DNA from: Mangrovibacter plantisponsor
GTDB taxonomy: Bacteria > Pseudomonadota > Gammaproteobacteria > Enterobacterales > Enterobacteriaceae
Reading direction: 5' to 3'
DNA: 64,000 nucleotides
NCBI RefSeq assembly: GCF_003182475.1
Contig: NZ_QGTS01000001.1
Span: 231,980-295,979, forward strand
Shown here: positions 42,120 through 53,306 of the stretch, one piece after another
Layout: every line of letters starts with the position of its first letter
Position numbering within the stretch: position 1 is the first letter of the stretch
Notes under the pieces: model-generated
Told to the model about the DNA's origin: nothing
What the model saw: the letters and a program-made list of their open reading frames with translations, nothing else
The model's database searches: none
Made by a program: the position numbers and the translations under genes

Positions 42120-43265
42120 TTACTGCGCGAGTTTTTGGCCCACCTTGAGAATAGCCGCAATATTACGTGCCGTATGTTCCAGGTTTTCGCCTGCATCATT
42201 CAGAGCCTCTTCCAGGGTGCACACGCGGCTCAGTACACTGAATACAGCATTCAGACCATGCTGGTAAACAACAGAGACATCACTGGAAAGGCTACCGCCA
42301 ATCCCGATAACGGGCTTATTAAACCGTTCCGCAATACTGGCAACACCCACCGGCACTTTGCCGTGAATACTCTGGCTGTCGATACGCCCTTCTCCGGTAA
42401 TGACCAGGTCAGCATCCTTGATGATATCTGCCAGCGACAATGCTTCTGTTACTATCTCGATTCCCGGGCGTAAGCGCGCCTGGCAAAAAGCATACAACGC
42501 CGCCCCCATCCCACCGGCTGCACCCGCACCCGGCAGATTCAGAACATCTTTATCCAGCGTTTTCGCGATGATGCCAGCATAGTGCTCGAGTGCCTTGTCC
42601 AGTTGCCCGACCATTTCAGCACAAGCCCCTTTTTGTGGGCCAAACACCGCAGAAGCGCCCTGCGGGCCGGTCAGTGGGTTGGTTACATCGCATGCCGCGT
42701 CAATCTGGCATTTTGCCAGCCGCGGGTCCAGGCCGCTGATATCAATCCGGTCCAGTTTCTGTAATGCCGCTCCCCCGGCGGGAAGCAGCTGGCCCTGGCT
42801 GTCCAGTAAACGGGCACCCAAAGCCTGAATCATTCCTGCACCACCATCGTTGGTTGCACTACCGCCCAGGCCAATAATGATGTGCTTCACGCCCTTCTCA
42901 AGGGCATGGCGAATCAACTCCCCGGTCCCCCAGGATGTTGTCAGCAATGGGTTACGCTGCCCGGCTGGCAGTAGCTCAAGGCCACTGGCTGCCGCCATTT
43001 CAATAAACGCCACATTGCCATCGCCGGAAATACCATAAAAACTGTCACAAAGTTCACCCAGAGGGCCTGACACACTGACTTCAATGATGCTCCCCTGTGT
43101 TGCCGCCACCATCGCATCAACGGTTCCTTCTCCGCCGTCGGCGACCGGTACGCACACATACTTCGCTTCAGGGTAGATTTCCTGAAAACCTGACCGGATA
43201 TGCCCGGCAACCTCTTGCGCACTCAGGCTCTCTTTAAATGAATCAGGTGCAATCACTATTTTCAT
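42120..43265 (-). CDS. garK: glycerate 2-kinase
   Basis: Phosphorylates D-glycerate to 2-phosphoglycerate, the last step of glucarate/galactarate breakdown. 381 aa, family-1 glycerate kinase, with M-K-I-V-I-A-P-D-S-F-K-E-S-L at the N-terminus, G-G-E-G-T near 47 and G-L-G-G-S-A-T-N-D-G-G-A-G near 133-145. It ends the gudP-gudX-gudD-garK operon. In E. coli garK lies in the separate garPLRK operon (glxK is a close paralogue), so the name is by family and pathway. Confidence 0.9.
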   Translation of the reverse strand: MKIVIAPDSFKESLSAQEVAGHIRSGFQEIYPEAKYVCVPVADGGEGTVDAMVAATQGSIIEVSVSGPLGELCDSFYGISGDGNVAFIEMAAASGLELLPAGQRNPLLTTSWGTGELIRHALEKGVKHIIIGLGGSATNDGGAGMIQALGARLLDSQGQLLPAGGAALQKLDRIDISGLDPRLAKCQIDAACDVTNPLTGPQGASAVFGPQKGACAEMVGQLDKALEHYAGIIAKTLDKDVLNLPGAGAAGGMGAALYAFCQARLRPGIEIVTEALSLADIIKDADLVITGEGRIDSQSIHGKVPVGVASIAERFNKPVIGIGGSLSSDVSVVYQHGLNAVFSVLSRVCTLEEALNDAGENLEHTARNIAAILKVGQKLAQ

Positions 43266-43367
43266 ATGCCATCCCTCTGCTTAACGGTGATTTCTTGGTT
43301 ACGTGTTGACTGGCAATGCCAGGCCTGTAATGGCACAAGCCTGGCTACATGATGGTTAAAATACCGG

Positions 43368-44708
43368 TTAACGCACCATGCACGGGCGCTTGTTATCAAA
43401 CGTCCAGTCGGGGATAAGATACTGCATAGCCATGGCATCATCACGTGCGCCAAGTCCATGTTTTTGATACAGCTCATGGGCTTTCATGACCTGGTCCATA
43501 TCCAGCTCAACTCCCAGACCTGGTTTGGCCGGCACCTGAACCATACCGCCTTTAATTTGCAGTGGTTCGCGAGTCAGACGCTGGTTGCCTTCCTGCCAGA
43601 TCCAGTGGGTATCAATAGCGGTCACATTCCCCGGTGCCGCAGCTGCCACATGGGTAAACATAGCCAAAGAAACATCAAAATGGTTATTGGAATGCGATCC
43701 CCATGTCAGCCCAAAATCATGGCACATTTGAGCAACACGCACTGAACCCTGCATTGTCCAAAAATGCGGGTCCGCCAGCGGGATATCCACAGACTGGAGC
43801 GATAAAGTATGGCCCATCTGCCGCCAGTCTGTAGCAATCATGTTGGTTGCGGTGGGCAGACCGGTAGCACGGCGGAACTCAGCCATCACTTCACGGCCTG
43901 AGAAACCTTGTTCCGCACCGCAAGGATCTTCTGCGTATGCCAGCACACCTTTAAGTTGTTTGCCCAACGCAATCGCTTCATTCAGAGACCAGGCACCATT
44001 CGGATCCAGGGTAACCCGCGCTTTGGGGAAACGTTTTGCCAGTGCAGTAACCGCTTCGGCTTCTTCTTCGCCAGCAAGTACACCGCCTTTCAGTTTAAAA
44101 TCATTAAAGCCGTACTTTTCATAAGCAGCTTCAGCCAGGCGCACCACGCTGTCTGGAGTCATGGCTTTATCATGGCGCAAGCGATACCAGTCGCATTTTT
44201 CATCTGCCTGGTTTTGGTAAGGCAGAGGTGTCTGTGTACGGTCACCAACGAAAAACAGGTAGCCCAGCATTTCAACTTCACTACGTTGTTGCCCATCGCC
44301 CAGCAATGTTGCAACGTTAACACCCAGGTGTTGGCCCAGCAGATCCAGCAGTGCCGCTTCGATGCCGGTCACAACATGAATCGTGGTACGTAAATCAAAC
44401 GTTTGTAACCCGCGGCCACCAGCATCGCGGTCTGCAAATGTTTGGCGAACCAGGCTAAGCACATTTTTATATTCGCCCAGTGCTTTTCCCTTAACCAGCT
44501 CAGCGGCATCTTCCAGCGTTTTACGGATTTTTTCGCCGCCGGGAATTTCGCCCACACCGGTATGGCCGGCGTTATCTTTAATAATGACGATATTGCGGGT
44601 GAAGAAAGGGGCGTGAGCGCCACTCAGATTCATCAGCATGCTGTCGTGGCCTGCAACGGGAATAACCTGCATGCTGGTTACGACAGGAGTAGAAGTTACG
44701 TTACTCAT
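43368..44708 (-). CDS. gudD: glucarate dehydratase
   Basis: Enolase-superfamily enzyme converting D-glucarate to 5-keto-4-deoxy-D-glucarate. 446 aa, matching E. coli. Active-site elements: the K-x-K lysine pair in F-K-L-K-G-G (near 205), D-P-N-G (235-238), [14 protein letters not shown], and the base histidine in S-H-S-N-N-H-F-D (near 337-344). Its ATG overlaps the TAA of gudX by one base. Confidence 0.97.
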   Translation of the reverse strand: MSNVTSTPVVTSMQVIPVAGHDSMLMNLSGAHAPFFTRNIVIIKDNAGHTGVGEIPGGEKIRKTLEDAAELVKGKALGEYKNVLSLVRQTFADRDAGGRGLQTFDLRTTIHVVTGIEAALLDLLGQHLGVNVATLLGDGQQRSEVEMLGYLFFVGDRTQTPLPYQNQADEKCDWYRLRHDKAMTPDSVVRLAEAAYEKYGFNDFKLKGGVLAGEEEAEAVTALAKRFPKARVTLDPNGAWSLNEAIALGKQLKGVLAYAEDPCGAEQGFSGREVMAEFRRATGLPTATNMIATDWRQMGHTLSLQSVDIPLADPHFWTMQGSVRVAQMCHDFGLTWGSHSNNHFDVSLAMFTHVAAAAPGNVTAIDTHWIWQEGNQRLTREPLQIKGGMVQVPAKPGLGVELDMDQVMKAHELYQKHGLGARDDAMAMQYLIPDWTFDNKRPCMVR

Positions 44709-46069
44709 TAGCTTGTCCTTGTGTTCATATAATCACGACCAAAAGCAGGGCGTTTACGGTCAAATGTCCAGCCTGGCACCAAATACTGCATTGCACTGGC
44801 ATCATTCCGTGCGCCTGCTGGCAATGTTTTATACAGTTCATGAGCTGCCTGAACCTGTTCCCAGTCCAGTTCCACACCCAGCCCGGGGGTATCCGGCACA
44901 GTGATTTTCCCATTAACAATTTCCAGTGGTTTTTTCGTCAGCCGCTGGTTACCTTCCTGCCAAATCCAGTGAGTATCCAGCGCGGTGGGCCGCCCGGGGG
45001 CTGCCGCGCCAACATGGCTGAACATCGCCAGTGAAATGTCAAAATGGTTATTTGAATGGCAACCCCAGGTAAGCCCCCAGTCATCACACAGTTGCGCCAC
45101 ACGAATGGCGCCACTGAGCGTCCAGAAGTGTGGGTCTGCCAGCGGGATATCCACCGCGTTCAGCATGACCGAATGCCCCATTTCACGCCAGTTGGTGGCA
45201 ATCATGTTGGTTGCCACAGGCAACCCGGTGGCGCGCCGGAATTCAGCCATCACTTCGCGGCCAGAAAAACCCTGTTCAGCGCCACAAGGATCTTCGGCGT
45301 ACGTGAGCACATCTTTCATGCCTTTGCACAATGTGATGGCTTCATCCAGTAACCAGGCCCCATTCGGGTCTACAGTGATGCGGGCATCGGGGAATTGCTT
45401 CTTGAGCTGCACGGCGGCATCAAGTTCCTGTTCACCAGACAACACGCCACCTTTCAGTTTGAAATCTTTAAAGCCATAGCGGTCTTGCGCAGCCTGAGCC
45501 TGGCGTACAATGGCCTCTGAATTGAGCGTTTCCTGGTGGCGCAGGCGGTACCAGTCGTGGGAACCGGGGCTGCTTGCCAGATAGGGCAAATCCGTTTTCT
45601 GCCGGTCTCCGATATAAAACAGATACCCCAGAACCGTCACGGCATCGCGCTGGCGGCCAGGCCCTAACAGCTCACATACCGGAACATTGAGAACCTGCCC
45701 CAGTAAATCCAGGCAAGCGGCTTCCAGAGCAGCGACAGCATTAACCCGTAACTCAAAGGTCCATGCGCCTTTACCAAAGGTGTCAAAATCCGCAGACTGA
45801 TTACCTTTGTGCACCTGTTGCACCAGGCGGTTAAGGCGGGCAACTTCCTGCCCGACAACCTGGGGAATAGCGTCATTCAACGTGCGATAAATGACGTCGC
45901 CGCCAGGAGCTTCTCCAACACCGGTATGTCCGGCGTTATCAGTAAGCACGACGATGTTGCGTGTGAAACAGGCGTTATGTGCACCACCAATATTGAGCAG
46001 CATACTGTCGTAACCTGCCACGGGGATAACCTTCATCTCCGTGATAACCGGGCTAGATTGTGTGTGCAT
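44708..46069 (-). CDS. gudX: glucarate dehydratase-related protein GudX
   Basis: Paralogue of GudD in the same operon (453 aa; E. coli 446). It keeps the [19 protein letters not shown] and H-S-N-N-H-F-D elements, so the active site looks complete; the E. coli protein is reported as weakly active, and its role is unclear. The start M-H-T-Q-S-S-P-V has a strong AGGAGG site and overlaps gudP by 17 bases; the frame to 46126 is rejected. Confidence 0.95.
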   Translation of the reverse strand: MHTQSSPVITEMKVIPVAGYDSMLLNIGGAHNACFTRNIVVLTDNAGHTGVGEAPGGDVIYRTLNDAIPQVVGQEVARLNRLVQQVHKGNQSADFDTFGKGAWTFELRVNAVAALEAACLDLLGQVLNVPVCELLGPGRQRDAVTVLGYLFYIGDRQKTDLPYLASSPGSHDWYRLRHQETLNSEAIVRQAQAAQDRYGFKDFKLKGGVLSGEQELDAAVQLKKQFPDARITVDPNGAWLLDEAITLCKGMKDVLTYAEDPCGAEQGFSGREVMAEFRRATGLPVATNMIATNWREMGHSVMLNAVDIPLADPHFWTLSGAIRVAQLCDDWGLTWGCHSNNHFDISLAMFSHVGAAAPGRPTALDTHWIWQEGNQRLTKKPLEIVNGKITVPDTPGLGVELDWEQVQAAHELYKTLPAGARNDASAMQYLVPGWTFDRKRPAFGRDYMNTRTS

Positions 46070-47429
46070 GTTTCTCCTCCTGTCCTTTAACGGGTTTGAG
46101 CTCAATACGCTTGATATCACCAACAATGACCAGGAAGCTCAGCACCGCAACCAGAGCATGAATACCGACATAAATCAGCGCTCCGTGGAAAGACCCCGTC
46201 ATCCCGATGATGTAACCAATGGCAATCGGCGTCACAATGCCGGAGAGGTTACCAAACATGTTGAACAGCCCACCGCTCAGGCCACTGATCTCTTTTGGCG
46301 CGGTATCGGCCATCACCGCCCAGCCTAATGCCCCAAGTCCTTTGCCGAAGAAAGCCATCGCCATAAAGCCAACCACCATCCACTCTGCATCAACGTAATT
46401 GCACAGCACCATGGTCATGGACAACAACATGCCGCATACAATAGGCACTTTACGGGCAATATTGAGGGAACCGGTGCGACGCATCAGCCAGTCGGAGATA
46501 ATTCCCCCCAGCACGCCGCCAACGAATCCACAAACAGCAGGTACAGACGCGATAACCCCGGCTTTAAGGATTGACATTCCACGCGCCTGAACCAGGTAAA
46601 CCGGGAACCAGGTAATAAAGAAATAAGTCAGGGCATTAATGCAATACTGGCCGAGATAAACCCCCATCAGCATGCGTGATGACAGTAATTGCTTGATTTG
46701 AGCCCATTTTTCAGACATCGGCACCTGGTGCTTACCCCCTTTCTGATCCATATTGATCAGGGCCCCACCTTGCTCGATATATTCCAGCTCTTTTTTATTT
46801 ACCCCGGGGTGGTCATTTGGTTCGTGGATCATTTTGAGCCACAGGAAGCTGATGAGGATCCCAAGCCCGCCCATAAAGAAGAACACATGAGACCAACCCA
46901 CAGCATGGGTCAGCCAGCCCATAATGGGCGCGAAAATAACGGTAGCGAAGTACTGTGCTGAGTTGAATATAGATACTGCCGTTCCCCTTTCCTGTGCGGG
47001 AAACCAGGCGGCAACAATTCGGCTGTTACCAGGAAAAGAAGGCGCTTCGGCCAGGCCGACCAGAAACCGCAACATAAACAGCGCAGCGACAATGCCAAAC
47101 CCACTGAATATATCGACGAACCCTTGCAATAAGGTAAACAATGACCAGGTGAAAATAGACCAGAAATAAACCCGTTTGGAGCCAAAACGGTCGAGTAACC
47201 AACCGCCCGGGATTTGCCCAATCACATAGGCCCATGAGAAGGCCGAGAAGATGTACCCCATACCAACGGGGTCAAGACCAATGTCTTTCGCCATAGCAGA
47301 ACCGGCAATAGACAGCGTTGCGCGGTCACCATAGTTGAATGAGGTGACGATAAACAGCATCACCACAATCCAGTATCGGGCGTTGGTGCGCTTTTGTGCG
47401 TTATCCGCCATCTGGCTGACTGTGTTCAT
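46053..47429 (-). CDS. gudP: glucarate MFS transporter GudP
   Basis: Inner-membrane D-glucarate:H+ symporter of the anion:cation symporter family, 458 aa with 12 predicted helices in two halves. Family motifs N-Y-G-D-R-A-T-L (near 34) and G-G-W-L-L-D-R-F-G (near 75-83) are visible. First gene of the glucarate operon; the ribosome site AGGAG lies 6 bases before the ATG. Expression in relatives is activated by CdaR. Confidence 0.96.
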   Translation of the reverse strand: MNTVSQMADNAQKRTNARYWIVVMLFIVTSFNYGDRATLSIAGSAMAKDIGLDPVGMGYIFSAFSWAYVIGQIPGGWLLDRFGSKRVYFWSIFTWSLFTLLQGFVDIFSGFGIVAALFMLRFLVGLAEAPSFPGNSRIVAAWFPAQERGTAVSIFNSAQYFATVIFAPIMGWLTHAVGWSHVFFFMGGLGILISFLWLKMIHEPNDHPGVNKKELEYIEQGGALINMDQKGGKHQVPMSEKWAQIKQLLSSRMLMGVYLGQYCINALTYFFITWFPVYLVQARGMSILKAGVIASVPAVCGFVGGVLGGIISDWLMRRTGSLNIARKVPIVCGMLLSMTMVLCNYVDAEWMVVGFMAMAFFGKGLGALGWAVMADTAPKEISGLSGGLFNMFGNLSGIVTPIAIGYIIGMTGSFHGALIYVGIHALVAVLSFLVIVGDIKRIELKPVKGQEEKHAHTI

Positions 47430-47820
47430 GTTGTGCTCCTGAATCTCTACGTTGAGCGACTCCCATTCTGAACAACAGAACCTGTAGGGTACTTCAGAAT
47501 GATGAATAAAGGCCGCAGCGTTATTTGTTATCTGGCGCCCTGAGGGCTTTTACGTCTGCGGAATATGTACTGGCTTAAGCAGTATAAAAACGCGCAATGC
47601 ACCGCTCACCGTGCAACCGCACAAGATTAAGGAAACGAGGAATAAGAAATTTAAGCATCAGACCAAAGTGCTGCGTACTTCTTCACGAATTGCCTGATTA
47701 GCTACCAAAGATAGCGAGTTTGGCAGTGAATTGTTTTGAGACGTGAGCGGCATCACTTGACAGCCATGCCGCAGAGGAAAGACACACTAAAGAAAGGGAA
47801 ATTGCAGTAACATCAGGTGA
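47430..47820. other. gudP upstream region
   Basis: 391 bases between gudP and yqcA, both on the minus strand. It should hold the gudP promoter and the CdaR site, neither of which I can place firmly. A short GCCC-TGA-GGGC hairpin followed by TTT lies at 47537-47550. No gene, repeat or RNA is recognisable. Confidence 0.45.
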
Positions 47821-48264
47821 TTAAATCAATTTACCCCACCGCTCAACCCAGGCATTGGTCACTTGCTCAGGTTCCGGGTTTTCTGCTGCATCCACCAGCA
47901 ACACATCACCAACCCGCTGCGCGGCCACTTCCTGAAGCAGAGCATCAAACTGCTTACCACCACCGCAAAAGTGTTCATAGCCACTGTCGCCAAGGGCTAC
48001 CAGACCATAACGGTGTTGCGGGAAATACCCGGCATCCTTAATAGCGTGAAAGAGAGCGCGAATGTTATCGGGCAAATCTCCCTGGCCGGTGGTGGAAGTA
48101 ATGACCAGGGAATAATGGCCCTGGTAACGCGCCCAGTCAGCGATTTCAGGGTCTTCAAAAATGGTGACATGATGCCCCTGCTGCGTTAGTAACGCCTCTG
48201 CTTCTTCGGCAACTAACAGCGCGTTTCCATACACGGTGCCAACAAAAATACCGACTTCTGCCAT
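47821..48264 (-). CDS. yqcA: flavodoxin YqcA
   Basis: Short-chain FMN flavodoxin (147 aa; E. coli 149) of the MioC-like group. The FMN phosphate loop G-T-V-Y-G-N-A (near 9-15) and S-T-T-G-Q-G-D-L-P (near 57-65) are present. Start at M-A-E-V-G-I-F; the frame to 48336 adds 24 residues that overlap truC. Four bases after truC, in the truC operon. Confidence 0.95.
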   Translation of the reverse strand: MAEVGIFVGTVYGNALLVAEEAEALLTQQGHHVTIFEDPEIADWARYQGHYSLVITSTTGQGDLPDNIRALFHAIKDAGYFPQHRYGLVALGDSGYEHFCGGGKQFDALLQEVAAQRVGDVLLVDAAENPEPEQVTNAWVERWGKLI

Positions 48265-48268
48265 CCTG

Positions 48269-49066
48269 TTAACCTCTTGTTGTTTCGCAATCACACCCAT
48301 CCTGGCTGCCACCAGAGACAAACTCAACCCTTTCATTCTCTTTCAGGATCCCTTGCCAGCCAAAATGTGACAATGCCTGCATCCAGCTTTCATCCAGCCC
48401 GGCATTTATCACCAGGGGTTCGCCGGTAAAAGGGTGTGTCAGCGCCAGTTGGCTTGCATGTAGCATAAGGCGGTTACACCCAAAATGCTCGGCGGCGCCA
48501 CGGTTCTGACGTAAATCGCCATGTTTTGTATCGCCAATAATGGGGTGGCGCAAATGCACCATATGGCGGCGTAACTGGTGTTTACGCCCGGTCTGGGGTA
48601 ACAGTTCCACCAGGCTGTAACGCGCGGTGTCATAGCGGCCAATAGCCACCGGCATTTCCACTGTTGCCAGGCCACGGTATTGTGTTACGGCTGGCTGGGC
48701 CACTTTATCTTGCCGGGAAAACTTATCCGCGATTTTATCCAGCTCTTCCACCAACGGGTAATCCAGTACGTCAGCGCCTTCCAGCCAGCCCCGAGTAACC
48801 GCATGGTAACGTTTTTGAATTTCATGCTGTTCAAATTTCCGGGAAAGCCTGCGCCCTGCTTCGCTACTCAGCCCAAGCAGCAATACGCCCGATGTTGGCC
48901 TGTCCAGTCGATGCACGGTAAAGACATGCTGGCCGATTTGATCACGCACAGTCTGCATGACCACGACTTTTTCGTCCCGGTCCAGCCAACTACGGTGCAC
49001 TAACCAGCCTGAGGGTTTATTGACTGCAACCAGCCAGTCATCCTGATAGAGAATTTCCAGTGTCAC
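48269..49066 (-). CDS. truC: tRNA pseudouridine(65) synthase TruC
   Basis: Makes pseudouridine 65 in tRNA-Ile1 and tRNA-Asp. 265 aa, RluA family, with the catalytic aspartate in [10 protein letters not shown] (near 51-60). The GTG/ATG region overlaps the end of yqcC by four bases (ATGA type). Confidence 0.96.
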   Translation of the reverse strand: MTLEILYQDDWLVAVNKPSGWLVHRSWLDRDEKVVVMQTVRDQIGQHVFTVHRLDRPTSGVLLLGLSSEAGRRLSRKFEQHEIQKRYHAVTRGWLEGADVLDYPLVEELDKIADKFSRQDKVAQPAVTQYRGLATVEMPVAIGRYDTARYSLVELLPQTGRKHQLRRHMVHLRHPIIGDTKHGDLRQNRGAAEHFGCNRLMLHASQLALTHPFTGEPLVINAGLDESWMQALSHFGWQGILKENERVEFVSGGSQDGCDCETTRG

Positions 49067-49392
49067 GATTTATCACCTGAAAATAAGGCGTCCAGTTCTA
49101 CCAGCACCGCCAGTACGGATTCCCGGCCAGTATGACCTGGGGCAAGCGCCTGTTCATAATAAGGCGCGACGGCGAAGTTCTCGGGTAATGCATGTGGGCC
49201 ATCCAGTAACGCATGCATCCGGGGAATAAGCACCCATTGCAACCATTCATAAGGTTGTAAGGTATCAAGAAAGAATGGCTGTGAACTTTCGAAAGCACTG
49301 GCATGAGGCGGTTCGGCCTGCCACTGCCCACAATCACGCAACTGCTGTTCAAGCATGTGCAGATGGCGGCGCACCGCCTGGTGGTGGTTCAT
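49063..49392 (-). CDS. yqcC: DUF446 protein YqcC
   Basis: Helical 109-aa protein of unknown function, first in yqcC-truC-yqcA. The family segment Q-P-F-F-L-D-T-L-x-P-x-E-W-L-Q-W near residues 36-51 is plain. Its gene-neighbour position next to csrB matches E. coli. Confidence 0.92.
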   Translation of the reverse strand: MNHHQAVRRHLHMLEQQLRDCGQWQAEPPHASAFESSQPFFLDTLQPYEWLQWVLIPRMHALLDGPHALPENFAVAPYYEQALAPGHTGRESVLAVLVELDALFSGDKS

Positions 49393-49474
49393 GGGTTTCT
49401 CCGGGCAAAATCAACAGGCGCAAGCATACCATTGCTGGCTGTAATGAGAAAAATAGCGGGTGGGAAACAATAAT

Positions 49475-49506
49475 AAAAAAAGGGAGCACTGTTAAACAGT
49501 GCTCCC
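49475..49506 (-). terminator. csrB terminator
   Basis: Ten-base stem (49482-49491 with 49497-49506) around TTAAA, then seven T on the minus strand (49481-49475). Confidence 0.93.
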
Positions 49507-49827
49507 GGTTCGTTTAGCAGCTATCCGGCTACTCATTGTGCTCCCTGCTCATCCTTGACAACTTTTCCTGATTAACAATCCGTGTTAGTGCTTCCTGCAC
49601 GCGTCTTCCCGATGCTACAAGCGCCCCCCGACGCATCTGTCCTTAAGTCATCCTGACCCACCTGACTCCTGTCGGGCTCTCATTCTCCATCCTGGAGGTG
49701 TCCTTTTGCGCAACCTTGCGCTATCCTCTTTGCTTCATCCTGAAGCCTTCCCTGTTGCACCTTCTGGTGTGTCCTGTTTGAAGAGACATCATCCTGATAT
49801 CTGCTTCATTATCAACTCCCTGTCGAT
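49475..49827 (-). ncRNA. csrB: CsrB regulatory RNA
   Basis: Antagonist RNA that sequesters the RNA-binding protein CsrA. About 350 nt (E. coli 369). The minus strand carries about 20 GGA motifs, many as AGGAT or CAGGA in hairpin loops, and runs from A-TCGACAGGG (49827) to a strong terminator: GGGAGCACTG with its complement (49482-49506) and T7. The 3' third matches E. coli CsrB closely. Lies between yqcC and syd, as in E. coli. Controlled by BarA-UvrY; a UvrY-like box is at 49999-50016. Confidence 0.96.
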
Positions 49828-49998
49828 GGCATTAGAATCGCTGATTCAGCAGGCAGTTACAAGATGGCGTCAGATAAACCCTACGTAAAGTTTCATCTGC
49901 CAATGTATAGCTCATCTTTAACAGAATGATAATAAAAGCTTTTTAAAAACAACCATCTAAAAGGTAATGCATTTTCTCTGGCAGTTTTCCTACAACTT

Positions 49999-50016
49999 TG
50001 TAAGAGATATCTCACA
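49999..50016. promoter_or_regulatory. UvrY (SirA)-type box upstream of csrB
   Basis: TGTAAGAGATATCTCACA resembles the E. coli UvrY-binding palindrome upstream of csrB (TGTGAGAGATCTCTTACA, from memory). Its centre lies about 180 bases before the csrB start, near the E. coli distance. It is embedded in a larger inverted repeat: 49991-50001 pairs exactly with 50014-50024. Confidence 0.75.
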
Positions 50017-50035
50017 AAGTTGTAAGCCAAAAGGA

Positions 50036-50584
50036 CTACAAAGTCCGCGGACTGGCGTTCTGAAGGAACTGTACAAGTGAGGGAGCGAGAACCTGGCGTA
50101 CCTTCCGCCCCAGTGTTTCGAGCACCACTTCACCACTCAGGTTACACACAGCAACCACCTGAGACTCACTTTCCACTGTGCCAATAAAAACCGTTGGGGA
50201 CAGTTTTAAACGCCGTTGGGTGACCAGGTGACCAATCACATTCTCCTGCACGCGGGTGAAGTCTTCTTCACTCCATACTTGCAGTAGTGTGAGCTGTAAT
50301 CCCCCAAACGTTGCCAGCATATCGCCAGCAAATTGCGTGGTGTAAAACTGATGAACTGCTGGCTGCAAGGTGATCCCCATGGCTCGCTCCACAGCGCCCA
50401 AGTCCTCAGACAGGCTAAAAGGCTGAGGTTGCCAGTACACCACATCCTCTTTAGTTTGCGTAATACAGGGTGATGCCACGCCGAACAGTTCATCACTCGC
50501 CGGGTGGGTTCCACACAGTTGTTCCCACGCCTGACTGTATCGTGTGGTAAAATCCTGCAAAGCATTCTGGACAGCGTTATCCAC
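50036..50584 (-). CDS. syd: SecY-interacting protein Syd
   Basis: Peripheral inner-membrane protein that binds SecY and checks misassembled SecYEG. 182 aa from a GTG at 50584, which has GGAG six bases upstream; the longer ATG frame to 50704 adds 40 residues and lacks a site. Family stretches Y-W-Q-P-Q-P-F, F-Y-T-T-Q-F-A-G-D-M and R-V-Q-E-N-x-I-G-H-L-V-T-Q are conserved, though the rest is well diverged from E. coli. Confidence 0.94.
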   Translation of the reverse strand: MDNAVQNALQDFTTRYSQAWEQLCGTHPASDELFGVASPCITQTKEDVVYWQPQPFSLSEDLGAVERAMGITLQPAVHQFYTTQFAGDMLATFGGLQLTLLQVWSEEDFTRVQENVIGHLVTQRRLKLSPTVFIGTVESESQVVAVCNLSGEVVLETLGRKVRQVLAPSLVQFLQNASPRTL

Positions 50585-50760
50585 TCTTTTCTCCGAAGAA
50601 GTCACTGCAAACCGGCGGCCTGGCGAGAAGTAGCCAGATACCGTTGACGACCAAAGCGGACACCATACAGGATGGTAGCGTAGCTTGCTAACTTCCGGCC
50701 GCAAAATTTACACGAACAAAATAAACACCACCTTCTCGGCATCCTGTTTAAAGGTAAAGT

Positions 50761-51609
50761 ATGACTGTTTACGATAACCACAAGGCACTCAGTGGCCTTA
50801 CACTGGGTAAAACCACGGATTACCGGGATCGCTACGACGCTAATTTATTGCAACCCGTACCCCGCAGCCTGAACCGCGACCCACTGGGGCTGCATGCTGA
50901 CAGCCTGCCGTTTCACGGTTGCGACATTTGGACATTGTACGAACTCTCCTGGCTTAACAGTAAAGGGCTGCCTCAGGTTGCTGTAGGGCATGTTGAACTG
51001 GAAGCGCGCAGCGTTAACCTGATTGAATCGAAGAGCTTTAAACTGTACCTCAACAGTTTCAACCAGACCCATTTTGAAAGCTGGGACGACGTGCGCCAGA
51101 CACTGATTCGTGACCTGAGCCAGTGTGCAAAGGGCCAGGTTGCCGTCACACTGTATAGCGTTGGTGATCTGGAAGGGCAACCTATCGCCGCTTTTAACGG
51201 TGAGTGTATCGATAACCAGGATATCACTATTGATGATTATCAGTTTGATGACACATTACTCGAAGGTGCCGCAAGCACAGGCCCGGTCATCGAAGAAACA
51301 CTAATCAGCCATTTACTGAAATCAAACTGCCTGATTACTCACCAGCCGGACTGGGGGTCAGTACAAATCGCCTATCAGGGCAGGCGCATTGATCGCGAAA
51401 AACTGCTGCGTTACCTGGTCTCTTTTCGCCATCATAATGAGTTCCATGAACAGTGTGTTGAACGCATATTCAATGATATTCAGCGTTATTGCCAACCTAA
51501 AGCACTGAGTGTTTATGCCCGCTATACACGCCGTGGTGGTCTGGATATCAACCCGTGGCGCAGCAATTATGCCTTCACCCCTGCTACAGGCCGCCTGCCC
51601 CGCCAATAG
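50761..51609 (+). CDS. queF: NADPH-dependent 7-cyano-7-deazaguanine reductase QueF
   Basis: Reduces preQ0 to preQ1 in queuosine synthesis. 282 aa, the long two-domain (unimodular) form. The motif [12 protein letters not shown] lies near residues 90-101, and the catalytic Cys is in the late [11 protein letters not shown] segment near 190. Third que gene of the window, after queD and queE. No preQ1 riboswitch is visible upstream. Confidence 0.96.
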   Translation: MTVYDNHKALSGLTLGKTTDYRDRYDANLLQPVPRSLNRDPLGLHADSLPFHGCDIWTLYELSWLNSKGLPQVAVGHVELEARSVNLIESKSFKLYLNSFNQTHFESWDDVRQTLIRDLSQCAKGQVAVTLYSVGDLEGQPIAAFNGECIDNQDITIDDYQFDDTLLEGAASTGPVIEETLISHLLKSNCLITHQPDWGSVQIAYQGRRIDREKLLRYLVSFRHHNEFHEQCVERIFNDIQRYCQPKALSVYARYTRRGGLDINPWRSNYAFTPATGRLPRQ

Positions 51610-51780
51610 CCTTTGTTGCTCATGGAAGAGCAATGCTTTGAATCACTTTCCGCTATGCGAACCAACACGCGAATCAACACAATAATGCAAACTGTTGCAC
51701 TCGGGTGGGTTGTTAAAACACACAAGCCAGGGCTATTGTAATCAAAGGGAGCTGTGCCTTTAGCCCCATAAGGAGTCTAC

Positions 51781-53145
51781 TTGATTACACATATCAGCCC
51801 ACTTGGTTCAATGGATTTGTTGTCGCAACTGGAAGTCGACATGCTTAAGCGCACGGCCAGTAGCGATCTTTATCAACTGTTTCGTAACTGTTCACTTGCC
51901 GTTCTGAACTCCGGTAGCCAGACAGACAGCAGCAAAGAGCTGTTATCCCGCTTTCAGAATTTCGACATCAACGTACTACGCCGGGAACGTGGCGTTAAAC
52001 TTGAGCTGATTAACCCGCCTGAAGATGCCTTTGTCGATGGGCATATCATTCGCTCACTGCAGGCCAACTTGTTTGCCGTATTGCGCGATATTCTGTTCGT
52101 TAACGGGCAAATTAATCTTGCCAGCCGTGTACAGCACCTGGATCTGGAAGCCTCGGCACATATCACTAACCTGGTGTTTTCGATTTTGCGCAATGCCCGG
52201 GCATTGCATGTTGGTGAAGCCCCGAACCTGGTTGTTTGCTGGGGTGGTCATTCAATTAATGAAACTGAATATCTGTATGGCCGCAGCGTAGGTAACCAGC
52301 TCGGCTTGCGGGAATTGAATATCTGTACTGGCTGCGGGCCTGGTGCAATGGAAGCCCCAATGAAAGGTGCGGCGGTTGGGCACGCTCAGCAACGCTACAA
52401 AGATGGCCGGTTCATTGGTATGACTGAGCCTTCAATTATTGCCGCTGAGCCACCAAACCCGCTGGTTAATGAACTGATAATCATGCCGGATATTGAAAAA
52501 CGCCTTGAAGCATTTGTGCGTATTGCCCATGGCATCATCATTTTCCCGGGAGGCGTCGGTACTGCAGAAGAACTGTTATACCTGCTCGGCATTCTGATGA
52601 ATCCGGAAAACCAGAACCAGGTGCTGCCGTTGATTCTCACCGGGCCGAAAGGCAGTGCGGATTACTTCCGGGTGCTGGATGAATTTATTGTTAACACGCT
52701 GGGTGAAGAAGCCCGCAAACATTACACCATCATTGTTGATGATGCGGCTGAAGTGGCGCGCCAAATGAAAAAAGCGATGCCTCTGGTGAAAGAGAATCGC
52801 CGTGAAAGCGGAGATGCTTACAGCTTTAACTGGTCATTACGTATTGCACCAGACCTGCAACTTCCCTTCGAACCCACCCATGAGAATATGGCAAACCTTA
52901 ACCTGCATACGGAACAGCCAGCAGAAAAACTGGCCGCGGACCTGCGCCGGGCTTTCTCAGGAATTGTGGCGGGTAACGTGAAAGAGGTGGGCATCAAAGC
53001 GATTGAAACCTATGGCCCGTATAAAATCCATGGTGACAGCCAGATAATGAAACGGATGGATGACTTACTACAGGGCTTTGTAGCCCAGCATCGTATGAAG
53101 CTCCCCGGGTCGACCTACATTCCCTGCTACGAAATTTGTAGTTGA
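51781..53145 (+). CDS. ppnN: nucleotide 5'-monophosphate nucleosidase PpnN
   Basis: Pyrimidine/purine nucleotide N-ribosidase activated by (p)ppGpp (formerly ygdH). 454 aa, E. coli length. The LOG-like P-G-G-V-G-T-A-E-E motif is near residues 258-266, with an upstream G-x-G-P-G-A-M-E-A-P. Starts with TTG at 51781 after AAGGAG, as I recall for E. coli; residues I-T-H-I-S-P-L-G then match. Terminated at 53175-53199. Confidence 0.96.
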   Translation: MITHISPLGSMDLLSQLEVDMLKRTASSDLYQLFRNCSLAVLNSGSQTDSSKELLSRFQNFDINVLRRERGVKLELINPPEDAFVDGHIIRSLQANLFAVLRDILFVNGQINLASRVQHLDLEASAHITNLVFSILRNARALHVGEAPNLVVCWGGHSINETEYLYGRSVGNQLGLRELNICTGCGPGAMEAPMKGAAVGHAQQRYKDGRFIGMTEPSIIAAEPPNPLVNELIIMPDIEKRLEAFVRIAHGIIIFPGGVGTAEELLYLLGILMNPENQNQVLPLILTGPKGSADYFRVLDEFIVNTLGEEARKHYTIIVDDAAEVARQMKKAMPLVKENRRESGDAYSFNWSLRIAPDLQLPFEPTHENMANLNLHTEQPAEKLAADLRRAFSGIVAGNVKEVGIKAIETYGPYKIHGDSQIMKRMDDLLQGFVAQHRMKLPGSTYIPCYEICS

Positions 53146-53174
53146 TAACCAGGTTAATGCGTAACCATTCATAC

Positions 53175-53199
53175 AGGGCAGTCTTCACTGCCCTTTTTT
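53175..53199 (+). terminator. ppnN terminator
   Basis: AGGGCAGT (53175-53182), loop CTTC, ACTGCCCT (53187-53194), then T6. Located 30 bases after the ppnN stop. Confidence 0.93.
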
Positions 53200-53306
53200 A
53201 TTGCGGTTAAATTTGGAAACTGCCGCGCATTGTTTTCCCCCAGCCTGGTAGCCAAAGCCATAAAATGGTAGGGTTTATTTATAGTAACTTGCTGAAAAAT
53301 ACTGCT

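Noticed and set aside
49706-49888. 60-codon plus-strand frame
   Set aside because: Lies opposite the csrB RNA.
51610-51780. possible preQ1 or other riboswitch near the que genes
   Set aside because: Neither this gap nor the sequences before queD, queE or queF show a recognisable aptamer.
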